From positions 62,001-126,000 of the forward strand of contig JAPLQI010000052.1 of the NCBI GenBank assembly GCA_026399755.1: 64,000 bases of DNA. Reading direction: 5' to 3'. Origin of the DNA: Pseudomonadota bacterium (lineage in GTDB: Bacteria; Pseudomonadota; Gammaproteobacteria; Burkholderiales; Chitinibacteraceae). Positions 35,901-43,771 of the stretch are shown in pieces. Both the position numbers and the translations under genes were made by a program. Position 1 is the stretch's first letter. The number at the start of each line of letters is the position of its first letter. The notes beneath the pieces were generated by a model that did no database searches, had not been told where the DNA came from, and worked only from the letters and a program-made list of their open reading frames with translations.

Positions 35901-36501
35901 ACCGAGTACCCGCGCCCTGCACATCACGGCCCGCTGCGTTTGCCGCGCTCCCCGCTTGCCGAATCGATGCATTTAACTGCTCAACACCGGCGCGGGCAGC
36001 CTGTGCCTCTCTATTCAGCCGTGTTTGAGCCTCAGATAAAGACGTCGTGCCGATCCCCGCTTGTTGCAAGGCTCCTCGGGCCGCTTGAACAGCAAGGGTA
36101 TGCTCTTGTTGTGCCGTTTTTGCGGCTTTTGCCGCCTTTGCTGCGGCTTCTAATGCTCGCTCAAGATCGGCAATCTTTTTTGCTGTTTCTCGGCTAGTGT
36201 CTCCAGACTGCTGAGCCTCAGTACGTGTTTGCTGTAATGCCAGCGCCGCTTCACGCGCCTTGCCCTGTGCATTAACTAATGAATCTGCAACCGCTTGGCT
36301 CGCTAATTTCAAGCGAGCAAATTCCCCAATGAGCGTCTGCTGTTGAGCTAATTTATTCATTTCTGCAGACAACTGCTGTGCCTTGGGTGCCGCCTCTCCC
36401 CCTGCCTTACCGATCTCCCGCAGCTCTTGCTGCATTTTCTCTAAATCAGAAAGGCCTCTGGTAACCGCCTCAATCAGTACCCGCACACTCAAATCAGACA
36501 T
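32899..36501 (-). CDS. Tape measure protein with internal tandem duplication
   Basis: 1,200 residues from the ATG at 36501. It sets tail length and is probably ejected into the host membrane. Residues about 10-400 are coiled coil built of two 198-residue tandem copies (opening LEKMQQELREIGKAGG and LERMQQALREIGRAGG). DNA positions 35498-35631 are identical to 36092-36225. A tape-measure N-terminal domain follows (about 400-590, with ITATADRMGISIRELQSGY and QLGERLPGAFSIAARAIG). The C-terminus is Pro/Ala-rich. At roughly 1.5 angstrom per residue the tail would be about 180 nm, which is an estimate from the family rule. Confidence 0.93.
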   Translation of the reverse strand: MSDLSVRVLIEAVTRGLSDLEKMQQELREIGKAGGEAAPKAQQLSAEMNKLAQQQTLIGEFARLKLASQAVADSLVNAQGKAREAALALQQTRTEAQQSGDTSRETAKKIADLERALEAAAKAAKAAKTAQQEHTLAVQAARGALQQAGIGTTSLSEAQTRLNREAQAARAGVEQLNASIRQAGSAANAAGRDVQGAGTRLNEFAGAVRAAAGNVADLERMQQALREIGRAGGEAAPKAQQLAIEMAKLAQQQTLIAEFTRLKLASQGVADSLVNAQGKAREAALALRQARTEAQQSGDTSRETAKKIADLERALEAAAKAAKAAKTAQQEHTLAVQTARGALQQAGISTTSLSEAQTRLTREAQAGRVGLDRLNASLRQTGNEASTAGNQVQVAGSRLSEFAGIAQAIAGAAIAKRFLDANLAADSFQRTMLLLTGSAEKADVELKYITATADRMGISIRELQSGYVGFSAALKGSALEGAQGKLVFESVAHSMAVLGKSSDDTKGALLSLQQMISKGTVQSEELKGQLGERLPGAFSIAARAIGVTERELGKLLETGQVLAADLLPKLALELNRTFGDPKQPVESLQASLGHFQTALDMSLVSLGQAGVVDVFAESIAILAGIVSGAAGAVKLLGSTIGYTVGVGVDQLLLLNDAAVKVMMWDFSSAGESLQKALHVGSTATELLSKDFEKVAEDISLVTKHSKTFSAATIGMGADAKQAGEQTTAAAQKMSSAFEQTTGVINLSKDSADKLKESLGRALDTGGVSALGLALATIPAEMLKSEAGAKGVDEALKKLDGQQLASLQAQLKTLPITAGDFNSVLKQIAEQSLKKLGLDADLVLTGISKKSQDVIASFKALSDSGTLTGEQLARALKAAFTAVDSEKAALSLKTEMIDLGKKGKLTGEQIAAGMKQAEDALTKTHKATTPLEEALDRLGIKAKKALQFEATKAIADLNEARGALQRGEISAEEFSKALKKVEGMARDAGMTSQAEMLKTELATRKTTDAIEDQGDEGEKTGKKIAHGQQEAQAEIVKTGEELRKMQAEAKAAEDARLHTLTPVRTVGGPNLNNLSTDELTKAAGGSDGTNGDSVQKAAFNILQQRRNAGTAGSNVFGYRRPTPAPPPPAPEPSPAPPPRYTPAPVPAPTPQPVMPSAPQEVIHRIELSTPSGRNVSLTANSQLDVDELLRVLTDAKSRSAV

Positions 36502-36532
36502 CACAAAGCCCCAAAACACACCCGATAAAACT

Positions 36533-36562
36533 TAAGTCGACGACATTGATGTCGTCGACTTA
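36533..36562. other. Perfect 14-bp hairpin between tail tube and tape measure genes
   Basis: TAAGTCGACGACAT and its exact complement around a 2-base loop. Read leftward, it is followed only by AGTTTTA, so it may be a weak terminator or an mRNA-processing site separating two highly different expression levels. Confidence 0.7.
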
Positions 36563-36568
36563 GGCTCA

Positions 36569-37321
36569 TTACAACATTTCAATCACGCCCAACTGGCCCA
36601 TCTGCGCGTTATTCGGCGCGGTTGGGTCTGCCAGCAGTTCGGCTTCTAAATCCAGCTCGCCAAACTTTTTATTACTGATGAGATCGATCACTTTGGCGGG
36701 GTCAAAAGTGACACGCCACAGGCTTAAACGAGCCTCACGGCCGCTTTGCGCCTTGTTATTGCCCTTAAACAGCACCTCATACTCAGTAGGGTCTGTACTA
36801 AAAATACCGACGTTTACAGCACTGGCATATGTGTAATTGGCCTTAACCGGCATCACAAACGGGCCGGTAATACTGAGTACTTCAAAGGTGCCGAACTGCG
36901 GATCAAGGCGGTAATGAGTGCCTTCAGTCAGCGATAACGGCGTGCCGGTTGAATCTTTCAGCGTCACCGCGCTGACTGCACCATGCGCCAGCTTATAAAT
37001 GCCGCCGACTTCGAGCGTGGCAAAGCTTTCATTCGTGACCGAACCGCCCACCACCGCCAAGCTATTGGCATGCAGGGCCATAGCCGCAATTTCAGGATCA
37101 AACTGTGAGGTCTTCAGCTTTAAGCTGGCATCGGGTGAGCCATAGCGCACATCAATCGTGCCCTCGCCATTACTGCCTTCTAACTTGGTTTTGTCGCGCT
37201 TGAGCGTGAGCTGAAAGTCAGGGCAATTGCCCAGCAAACGAAAATGGCTCGTGCCTTTTTTTCTGATTAGCACTTGGCCATCAAAGCTAAAGTGCTCGCG
37301 GATAAATGGAGTGGCTGGCAT
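36569..37321 (-). CDS. Major tail tube protein
   Basis: 250 residues, beta-rich. The pattern RLLGNCPDFQLTLKRDKTKLEGSNGEG and ANYTYASAVNVGIFSTDPTEYEVLFKGNNKAQSG fits tail tube proteins of long-tailed phages. It lies directly upstream of the tape measure gene, as expected. No tail-assembly chaperone frame is visible between the two, which is unusual. Confidence 0.8.
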   Translation of the reverse strand: MPATPFIREHFSFDGQVLIRKKGTSHFRLLGNCPDFQLTLKRDKTKLEGSNGEGTIDVRYGSPDASLKLKTSQFDPEIAAMALHANSLAVVGGSVTNESFATLEVGGIYKLAHGAVSAVTLKDSTGTPLSLTEGTHYRLDPQFGTFEVLSITGPFVMPVKANYTYASAVNVGIFSTDPTEYEVLFKGNNKAQSGREARLSLWRVTFDPAKVIDLISNKKFGELDLEAELLADPTAPNNAQMGQLGVIEML

Positions 37322-37489
37322 TTATTCGGCTTCCTTTTTTGTGGCCACGTTGGCCTTGGTTTTAGTGTCACTAGCAATGCCGTTGTCTTTTAGCCAGCCT
37401 GCAGTGGATTCATCCACGTCGACTTCATCGCCGGCGCGGTGCTGCTTGCCTGCATCGATATGGTCTTGCTTGAGTAATACCTGGGGCAT
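37322..37489 (-). CDS. Small phage protein, 55 residues
   Basis: An ATG at 37489 follows a strong AGGAGG seven bases upstream, and the frame runs 55 codons to a TAA that touches the tail tube gene. The protein (PQVLLKQDHIDAGKQHRAGD, then STAGWLKDNGI) resembles the short DUF7210-like proteins located among phage head-tail genes. Its role is unknown. The ribosome-binding site and exact fit between neighbours support it as real. Confidence 0.8.
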   Translation of the reverse strand: MPQVLLKQDHIDAGKQHRAGDEVDVDESTAGWLKDNGIASDTKTKANVATKKEAE

Positions 37490-37505
37490 ATAGCCTCCTT
37501 TAGAT

Positions 37506-37925
37506 TTACAAATTAGGCAGGGTGAGCTGTATCGCCACCCACCCGTAGGGAAACTCCAACTGCCCGCTTTGCCGCAGCTCAGTAATCGCTACCGGCCCCA
37601 GCTCCCTAGGCAGGCAATCTTTATCTAAAGCCGCCAACAATTCGTCATACAACGCCCCCTCGGCATCTTCGATAGCAAAAGCCTCTGCACCACCCACCCG
37701 CAGCTGACCCACAATGGCCACACGGCGCAAACCACCATTTGCCAGCTCGCCAGGGATGTTTTCTAAATCCTGCAAACCCTGATGCACAACGGTAATCACA
37801 CCTTTTTCTAACGCTTCATCACCCCGCTCAGCAAAATCCTGCATAGAACGAGTCACTATTCGTAAAGGCAGCTGAGAGGATAAATGCTCTTTTAAAGCGT
37901 TCATCCGTATAGAAAGTCGGCTCAT
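37506..37925 (-). CDS. Tail terminator-like protein
   Basis: 139 residues. Position (after the gp10-like gene and before the tail tube) and the features ALKEHLSSQLP, VAIVGQLRVGG and a terminal YGWVAIQLTLPNL fit minor tail or tail-completion proteins. It overlaps the upstream gene by 4 bp. Family assignment is by synteny. Confidence 0.68.
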   Translation of the reverse strand: MSRLSIRMNALKEHLSSQLPLRIVTRSMQDFAERGDEALEKGVITVVHQGLQDLENIPGELANGGLRRVAIVGQLRVGGAEAFAIEDAEGALYDELLAALDKDCLPRELGPVAITELRQSGQLEFPYGWVAIQLTLPNL

Positions 37926-38425
37926 TGCATAAATCCTTGTATGGCTGCCTCTCGCATGATTTGCATCACGCGGCTTTCAGTCTGCTTAAACGCGCGTTCA
38001 ACAAATGGGTTTGGTGCAATACCGCGCCTAGCGATGGCTCGCCCAATTAAAAATGTCAGCGAATCCACCTGTGCCTTCCCCTTTTTGCTCCGACTGGCAC
38101 GAGAGCCAACCACCCGCAAACGCACCCACTCGGCAAAAGCAGAACCCGGCTGCATATTGGGAAAGCGTCCAGCAGGGCGGCCCGCATTCACAAACCCTGC
38201 ATACTTAACGCTGGGGGCAATGGTTCGAGAAAGCGCACTGGTTTTTTCAACATGAATCGAATTGGTCAGCAAAGTGAAGCCCTTTGGCGCTTCCTCTTTC
38301 ATAGCCGCTGCGACTTCATGCCCTGCCCGATCTAAGCCCTTAATGAGTGACTTTCTTAATGACTGATCAGCAGATGCCAATGCGGCCTGCACCGCTTCAT
38401 CATCAACACGAATCGTAAAACTCAT
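37922..38425 (-). CDS. HK97 gp10-like head-tail protein
   Basis: 167 residues. The N-terminal helices (EAVQAALASADQSLRKSLIKGLDRAGHEVAAAMKEEAPKG) and the conserved YAGFVNAGRPAGRFPN region are typical of HK97-gp10/neck proteins, and a C-terminal PFVERAFKQTESRV follows. It overlaps both neighbours by 4 bp, inside a tightly coupled connector cluster. Confidence 0.78.
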   Translation of the reverse strand: MSFTIRVDDEAVQAALASADQSLRKSLIKGLDRAGHEVAAAMKEEAPKGFTLLTNSIHVEKTSALSRTIAPSVKYAGFVNAGRPAGRFPNMQPGSAFAEWVRLRVVGSRASRSKKGKAQVDSLTFLIGRAIARRGIAPNPFVERAFKQTESRVMQIMREAAIQGFMQ

Positions 38426-39048
38426 GAACTGCCCGCCTTCCAGAACTCATCCAGCAGCGCCTGATACAGCGCAGCAGGGGTGCTATTGCGTGGCGAGCCG
38501 GTCAGGCCGTCACGCATAGATACCGGCTTATTAATATTGCGCATGGCCAGCTCTCGCATCGCCTCCGCCTGACAACGCAATATCAGCAGCGGCACATCCT
38601 GGCTTTGCACCGTGGTTTGCGCTGCTGTGCCGACTTTATGCAGGGCAAGGTAGTGATAAGAAAAGCGGCTACCACACACGCTAAGCTGCTGCGGTGTAGG
38701 TGCCGGGCTCAGCGTTAAAGCCTGCTGATCATTGATATCCACCCTAGCTACACGCGGTAATTGGCCGGGATATAAAGGCTCCCAAGGCATGTAGCCATGC
38801 GCACCCCAGATCATTTGCCGATACTGGATAAAATCAGCCGGCACGGCATAGCAGTTTGGGTAATCAGCCATCTGCCCCGTCAGCAGATCAAAGCTGCCAA
38901 TGCCGATGCGTGGCCGCTGCGTACTGAAATCAGCGAGGGCCGTATCCAAATGGCGCTGAAAATCTGCATCATCTGCAGCCTTAAACCCACTGACGGCATC
39001 GCCAAGGCTGGCTTTCAGCTGAGTGATAATTTCACCCCGGCTAATCAT
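38422..39048 (-). CDS. Head-tail connector-like protein
   Basis: 208 residues, with DADFQRHLDTALADFSTQRPRIGIGSFDLLTGQ near the N-terminus and a C-terminal helix. The pattern of a helical adaptor with YAVPADFIQYRQMIW fits phage head-completion or adaptor proteins, by position after the capsid gene. Its start overlaps the previous stop by 1 bp. Confidence 0.65.
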   Translation of the reverse strand: MISRGEIITQLKASLGDAVSGFKAADDADFQRHLDTALADFSTQRPRIGIGSFDLLTGQMADYPNCYAVPADFIQYRQMIWGAHGYMPWEPLYPGQLPRVARVDINDQQALTLSPAPTPQQLSVCGSRFSYHYLALHKVGTAAQTTVQSQDVPLLILRCQAEAMRELAMRNINKPVSMRDGLTGSPRNSTPAALYQALLDEFWKAGSS

Positions 39049-39425
39049 TACTGGCCCTCACCCGTAGTTTTGTCTGCATTAGCTGCACCCGCACGATTAA
39101 GCAGATGTTCAGCTACCGCGCCCAGCACACCTTTGCGGCTTTTACCCAGCTGCTCCAGCTCCCCCAAGCGCTCCAGCTCGATATCAGGCAGATCAGCCAT
39201 CGCAGCAATTACGCTTTCTACATTGCCATCCAGCAACAGCTGCATTGCCAGATCAAGCTCTGATACATCAATTTTCTCCTGCTCATCAGCAGGGCCATCC
39301 GCTGGAGCGGAATAATCAGGGTGTAAGTAAGCTTCAACAGAGCGAGTCTGGCCGGGAGGAATAGTGAATAAACCGACGGTCAAAAAGCGATCGGTTTCAT
39401 TGGTAAATGGCACGAGGTTTGACAT
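39048..39425 (-). CDS. Hypothetical head-region phage protein
   Basis: 125 residues, acidic. NLVPFTNETDRFLTVGLFTIPPGQTRSV at the N-terminus is beta-like, followed by an acidic helical region (IDVSELDLAMQLLLDGN). It follows the capsid gene after a hairpin terminator. The role is unknown; a capsid accessory protein is possible. Confidence 0.65.
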   Translation of the reverse strand: MSNLVPFTNETDRFLTVGLFTIPPGQTRSVEAYLHPDYSAPADGPADEQEKIDVSELDLAMQLLLDGNVESVIAAMADLPDIELERLGELEQLGKSRKGVLGAVAEHLLNRAGAANADKTTGEGQ

Positions 39426-39442
39426 GATTTTTCCAGCACAAA

Positions 39443-39467
39443 AGCCCCGCTAGCGAGCCAGCGGGGC
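39443..39467 (-). terminator. Hairpin terminator after the capsid gene
   Basis: GCCCCGC (39444-39450) and GCGGGGC (39461-39467) form a stem; read leftward it is followed by TTTT. Together with the hairpin at 42066-42113 it brackets the capsid gene, which would give it a discrete abundant transcript. Confidence 0.75.
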
Positions 39468-39473
39468 GGGTTA

Positions 39474-42029
39474 TTAACGGCCTGTAAAGGAATAAACCAA
39501 CACAGAAGTCATGCGGTTACGAACCGGAGTAGGAACCTTAATAGCGTTGTACTCTTCGCCATACGCTTGCCTTTTACCGATTGGCACACCTTGGGCGTTG
39601 GTGACTTCAAACGGCGCACCCATCTCAAATGGCTTGGCCACGGTATAAGTAAGCTGGCCACGCTGACCCAGCAGCATGCGCTGATCACCCAAATCAATCC
39701 CTGGCGCATTGGTGCCAAAGGTCGGGATGCTCTTGATTGCCTGTAAATCGCCCTGGCTATCTGTTGAAGTACCGCTCTTACCCAAGAGGCTGACAAACTG
39801 CTCTGCATTAGAAATCGTGTCGTTTAGGGTAGGGCTCATTAGCGCGAAATCAGGCTGAATAAAGCGCTGGCCAGCCATCATGGCTTTCTGCGCACCCACG
39901 GCCTGTAAAGATTTATTCAACTGCTTTTCAAAGGTACTGCTGCCTGGCACATCCAGATCCACCTTGATCAGATTGGTGGCACGGCTGTAATCCACGGTGC
40001 AAACACCTGTAGCAGGCGGAGTGACAGGCACGCCATCCTTATTCAAAAACTGGATGTAACCCATATTGAAGCTGGTTACGCGGTAATAGGTGGCGGCAGG
40101 CTGAGCACCAGAGCCATCCCATGGCAACACCGCCACAGCATTCAGTTTTACCACCATCGGGTTTTCAGGAGGGCCAATCGGGGTGCCCTTAATATCAAAC
40201 GCTTGATACGGGCGAACGATAGGGAAACTAGTCGTTTTAATGGTGTTTTTAGTGGTGCCATCAAGCTGGGCGGCCATGCTATCCCCAACAACGGCCACCG
40301 CGTTATACGCATCCGAGCTGCGCTGTAATTCATTCGCAATCCGCTTGGCCACCAGCTCACGCATGACACGGGCGCAAACCTCAATATTGCGAGCCATCGC
40401 ATCCCAATTGATCGCGCTGGCACGGCTAAAGTTGGCCATTTCATTGGTAATGATGTAAGCCACTTTCATCGGCAGAATGTAAGCGGTGTCCATAGCCTGA
40501 TTAATCGTGGCGTAGTTAATCGCTCCGCCCTCAAACACCACGCCGTCATTCACCACGCCAGATACATCGCGGTACTCATATGGGATTTGGGTGGTTACGG
40601 TCGCAGTGAAATCGGTCAGCGTATTAATCAGCTGCAAGATATTCAGATCCGACAAAGCTTCACGGATTACTTCACGCTGAAAGCCGATCGGCAAGCTGCC
40701 ACGGGCCATATTGGTTTCGCCACCCGCCAGCATCTTCACTTCTTCGGCAATGGCATACGCATTAATGTGATCAAACTGAGTAATCACTTCATCTACAAAC
40801 GGAGAAACCTTCTCCGCCAGCTTCAGCTTGCCACTAGAAAACGTCGACGTGCGCTTTAGCATATCGGTGTAAGTGCCTGACAACTGCTTGGCACCCTCAT
40901 CTGGCATAGAGAAGCGAACCGATCCCGCAGGAGCAAAGCCCAGCGCCGCCAGCTGCTTAGCCGCAGCCTGCTGATTGCCCTGGCTAAGCAGCATTTCAGA
41001 CAAGGTTGTAATCTGCGCATCACCCCAACCCGGCATCAATAGCGTTGTGCCCTGCTCGCAAAGGGTTTTCTTTGCCGCATCGCTAAGGCCAGATGCATTG
41101 ATCTTGTCGCTAAGCAGCTTAGCGGCCGCCGCTTTATCATCGCTTAACTGCTTAACTGCAGCGGCATCGCTAGCACGCTGCTCGGCCAATGCCTTAGTGA
41201 CTGCTGCAGCCACATCAATCGTTTGAGCTGGTGCATTAACAGAAAGCTGAATCACGCCACCACCGGCTAACTGCTGTGATAGCTGTACGGCAGAGGCTTC
41301 AAACTGTGCCAATACGGCGGTCGCGACTGCTTCATCAGTAACACCAGCTTCTGACAGGCATTTTTCTGCCGCGATTAATAAACCTTCAATAGCCGCAGCA
41401 GACAGGCCTTTAGCCACAAGGCTTTGTGCCAAGCGTTTTACGTGTTCTTTCCACATTGTTTGGATCTCCGACAGAAGCGTTTTCTGTAGTTCTGGGTGTA
41501 ATAGGATGGGGAGTTCATTAGAGGCGGCACTTACACTCAATTTCACCGGATCCAGCCCTTTAATCACTGGACGCACAGTGAGGGCAGCGCCAAGCAAGAC
41601 ACATCCGTGCTGCTGGCCCGCTTCGTTGTCGATGAACTGTTCGTGGTATTCCGCAGAAAGGTATTTATATTTCTTGCTACGCACTGCAGTGACCCCGTAA
41701 GGGCTCCACTCCACCAATGCGCGCAAGCGATTACCTTCAATGGCCAATTTGAGAACGGTAGCGGCCGCTCCATCCCCTGGCTCATGATTTACATCGATAA
41801 AAATATCCTGCCCAAATGTTCGCTCATCAAAATTGCGCACCATGGACAGCAACATTTCTTTGGTAATTTCAAAACGGCCATAACGCGGATCAGTAAAGCT
41901 ACCTGTTCTGGTCACGGTTACCCACGTCGGCCCTGGAGCATCTCCATCTGCCAAGGTCACGCTAAGAGCGGACAGAAAACGTACTGCCTCAGGGCGGTTA
42001 GATTCAGAAAGTTTGATGATTCGCGCCAT
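39474..42029 (-). CDS. Fused head maturation protease (Mu gpI-like) and major capsid protein
   Basis: 851 residues from the ATG at 42029; a GTG 8 codons upstream is less likely. Residues about 20-170 match Mu-like I proteases (RYGRFEITKEMLLSMVRNFDE, IFIDVNHEPGDGAA, YLSAEYHE, GAALTVRPVIKGL). About 170-380 is an Ala/Gln-rich scaffold-like helix region. About 390-851 is a capsid protein (QIPYEYRDVSGVVNDG, AMDTAYILPMKVAYIITNEM). In most phages these are separate genes; here there is no stop between them, so protease, scaffold and shell start as one chain. Confidence 0.85.
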   Translation of the reverse strand: MARIIKLSESNRPEAVRFLSALSVTLADGDAPGPTWVTVTRTGSFTDPRYGRFEITKEMLLSMVRNFDERTFGQDIFIDVNHEPGDGAAATVLKLAIEGNRLRALVEWSPYGVTAVRSKKYKYLSAEYHEQFIDNEAGQQHGCVLLGAALTVRPVIKGLDPVKLSVSAASNELPILLHPELQKTLLSEIQTMWKEHVKRLAQSLVAKGLSAAAIEGLLIAAEKCLSEAGVTDEAVATAVLAQFEASAVQLSQQLAGGGVIQLSVNAPAQTIDVAAAVTKALAEQRASDAAAVKQLSDDKAAAAKLLSDKINASGLSDAAKKTLCEQGTTLLMPGWGDAQITTLSEMLLSQGNQQAAAKQLAALGFAPAGSVRFSMPDEGAKQLSGTYTDMLKRTSTFSSGKLKLAEKVSPFVDEVITQFDHINAYAIAEEVKMLAGGETNMARGSLPIGFQREVIREALSDLNILQLINTLTDFTATVTTQIPYEYRDVSGVVNDGVVFEGGAINYATINQAMDTAYILPMKVAYIITNEMANFSRASAINWDAMARNIEVCARVMRELVAKRIANELQRSSDAYNAVAVVGDSMAAQLDGTTKNTIKTTSFPIVRPYQAFDIKGTPIGPPENPMVVKLNAVAVLPWDGSGAQPAATYYRVTSFNMGYIQFLNKDGVPVTPPATGVCTVDYSRATNLIKVDLDVPGSSTFEKQLNKSLQAVGAQKAMMAGQRFIQPDFALMSPTLNDTISNAEQFVSLLGKSGTSTDSQGDLQAIKSIPTFGTNAPGIDLGDQRMLLGQRGQLTYTVAKPFEMGAPFEVTNAQGVPIGKRQAYGEEYNAIKVPTPVRNRMTSVLVYSFTGR

Positions 42030-42065
42030 GCCGATTCCATGAAAAAGTGGCACAGCGGAAAAAGA

Positions 42066-42113
42066 AAAACCCCGCTGCGCAGCCCTTTATGGAAAAGGGC
42101 TTACACAGCAGGG
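42066..42113 (-). terminator. Terminator upstream of the protease-capsid gene
   Basis: A long imperfect stem: CCCTGCTG with CAGCGGGG outside and AAGCCCTTT with AAAGGGCT inside. On the minus strand it ends in TTTTTCTTTTT. It separates the small antirepressor-linked genes from the capsid gene. Confidence 0.78.
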
Positions 42114-42154
42114 TAGGGATTTAATGCAAGACTAAAAAGGCACCAAAAGCACCG

Positions 42155-42343
42155 TTAAAACTCGGGGTTCACCTCCAATGCCAGCTTTAATTCCTGCACC
42201 TGCACAGCATGATCCCGAGCAAGGGAATCAAGCAGGGCAGCAATATCTGCAGGGCGATCTAAACAAAGGCTTTCACGCAGTAAACGAGCCAAGCCCATCA
42301 GTGCGGCTTCGTGCTGTTCAAACCCCATTATCAAATCTTCCAT
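42155..42343 (-). CDS. Hypothetical small phage protein
   Basis: 62 residues, predicted all-helical (EQHEAALMGLARLLRESLCL, then DIAALLDSLARDHAVQVQELKLAL). An AAGGATAAG ribosome-binding site precedes the ATG. It is the last of three short genes downstream of the BRO antirepressor. No family recognised. Confidence 0.6.
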   Translation of the reverse strand: MEDLIMGFEQHEAALMGLARLLRESLCLDRPADIAALLDSLARDHAVQVQELKLALEVNPEF

Positions 42344-42355
42344 GCTTATCCTTTA

Positions 42356-42562
42356 TTAAAAAGTGAGTGGCAATGCGCAGCCATTCGGCAGTGGCACACG
42401 CATCCGCGCCTCATACAAGTCTTTACGGGAATCAAGGCAAAAGATTTTAAACCCCTGATTGATCCACCCAATAAACGCATCTTCCGGCGAGCCGTCACCG
42501 ACCATCGCCGTTTGAATCGGTACGCGGATTTCATGAAAAGCAGCAATGAGTGCAGAAGCCAT
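42356..42562 (-). CDS. Hypothetical small phage protein
   Basis: 68 residues from an ATG at 42562 behind GAAGGGG. FHEIRVPIQTAMVGDGSPEDAFIGWINQGFKIF is its main distinct stretch. It follows its upstream neighbour with a 2-bp gap. Function unknown. Confidence 0.6.
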   Translation of the reverse strand: MASALIAAFHEIRVPIQTAMVGDGSPEDAFIGWINQGFKIFCLDSRKDLYEARMRVPLPNGCALPLTF

Positions 42563-42564
42563 GA

Positions 42565-42750
42565 TCAAACCCCTTCAGGTGAGTGAGCTAATAGATGCTG
42601 TATGCGACATTTTGCACGCTCAACCGCATAGGCATATTGGAATACCGCATTCCGAATATCCATCGGCAAGCTGGCATAGAGCTGATCTGCTTCATTTAAT
42701 GCACTCATTGCACGGCGAGCTTCTTTTACTGCATCGATTTTCTTAGCCAT
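42565..42750 (-). CDS. Hypothetical small helical phage protein
   Basis: 61 residues, basic at the N-terminus (AKKIDAVKEARRAMSALNEAD) and helical. It overlaps the end of the BRO gene by 8 bp, so it is probably coupled to it. It could be a partner of the antirepressor, but this is only positional. Confidence 0.6.
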   Translation of the reverse strand: MAKKIDAVKEARRAMSALNEADQLYASLPMDIRNAVFQYAYAVERAKCRIQHLLAHSPEGV

Positions 42751-43693
42751 TTTGCGGCTCCTTTGGTGAATCCAGCTCAGGGAGAGCTGGCAAAGGTTGG
42801 CCTAAGGCTCCGGCAATTTCACGTAATAGCCCCACAAGTACATTTCTTGAAAACGCTTCCTTACTTTTTGCAATATCCAAAGCCAGCTGCCGCGCCATTT
42901 TGAGCAGGGCCAGCCGGTCTTTAGTCAGCGCACCACCGGCGCTATAAAAGCCTTGTTTACGGATAGCGGGGAGCACCAAGCTGCCGATCCACTCCTTAAA
43001 CGGCTTCACTTCTGGCTTGCGGCTACCTGCCAGTAAAATGAACACACCGGCCTCACTGACTAAATTCAGCGGCTTACCCTTGGCCTCTATTGAGCGCATG
43101 GCTACATCTTCAGCATCCAACCTTTGCACGGCCATCGTTGGATTACCCAAGCCAATTGCCTCGCACACATCGGCCACTACAAACCACACCTCGCCATCGT
43201 TACGCAGTAACACCCGCACATCGATGCGGTTTTCAAAGCAGTAGCTAAACACAAACCCTAGATTTGGCGCGGCTTGCGGCGTATCGCTAGTCGGCTGAAT
43301 GCTTAGTGTTTTGCCTTCTAATACATCCAGCACCCAACGGCGGAAGGCTTTGGCGTTTTCGGTTTGAGCAAACATAGCCAGTAAATAGCAGCCACGAGGA
43401 GAAAAAATCCGAACTTCGCGGCTTTGACCTGCACCCGCAGATTGAGGATGCAGCCTACCTGCGTCATCAAATTGATGACGCAGGTCTGGCAACTTAACCA
43501 GAGCCACCATCGAATCATCAAACTCATCCGCATTACGTGAATACAAAGCATCAATAGATTGGCGAGCGTTTTTATATCCCAAAGCCTCCGCAACCTGAGT
43601 CCCCCTTAACCAAGGCTTGCCGTGAATATCCACTACATTAAATGCGGTTTCTTGAAAGACTAAATCTAAAGACGTGCTAGAATTAAGGTTCAT
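42743..43693 (-). CDS. BRO-family antirepressor with two Bro-N domains
   Basis: 316 residues. The first Bro-N-like domain (about 10-130) reads VVDIHGKPWLRGTQVAEALGYKNARQSI and ends FRRWVLDVLEG. The second (about 150-260) reads VRVLLRNDGEVWFVVADVCEAIGLGNP and KPFKEWIGSLVLPAIRKQGFY. A helical tail follows. Bro-N proteins with this ending act as phage antirepressors (Ant/KilA type), binding DNA or a repressor. It lies downstream of an Arc-like gene, as ant follows arc in P22. It could trigger induction of a prophage whose CI lacks a cleavage domain. Confidence 0.82.
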   Translation of the reverse strand: MNLNSSTSLDLVFQETAFNVVDIHGKPWLRGTQVAEALGYKNARQSIDALYSRNADEFDDSMVALVKLPDLRHQFDDAGRLHPQSAGAGQSREVRIFSPRGCYLLAMFAQTENAKAFRRWVLDVLEGKTLSIQPTSDTPQAAPNLGFVFSYCFENRIDVRVLLRNDGEVWFVVADVCEAIGLGNPTMAVQRLDAEDVAMRSIEAKGKPLNLVSEAGVFILLAGSRKPEVKPFKEWIGSLVLPAIRKQGFYSAGGALTKDRLALLKMARQLALDIAKSKEAFSRNVLVGLLREIAGALGQPLPALPELDSPKEPQNG

Positions 43694-43771
43694 GTTATTT
43701 CCTTTGTAAGTTGTTGCATGTAATGGCCTTAAGGTGTTCCACCACCTTAGGGCCTTTCTTTTGGCTGCTGA

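Noticed and set aside
35498-36225. Tape measure repeats as a possible CRISPR or mobile repeat
   Set aside because: The repeat is in frame, within one coding sequence, with a 198-codon period; it is a gene-internal duplication.
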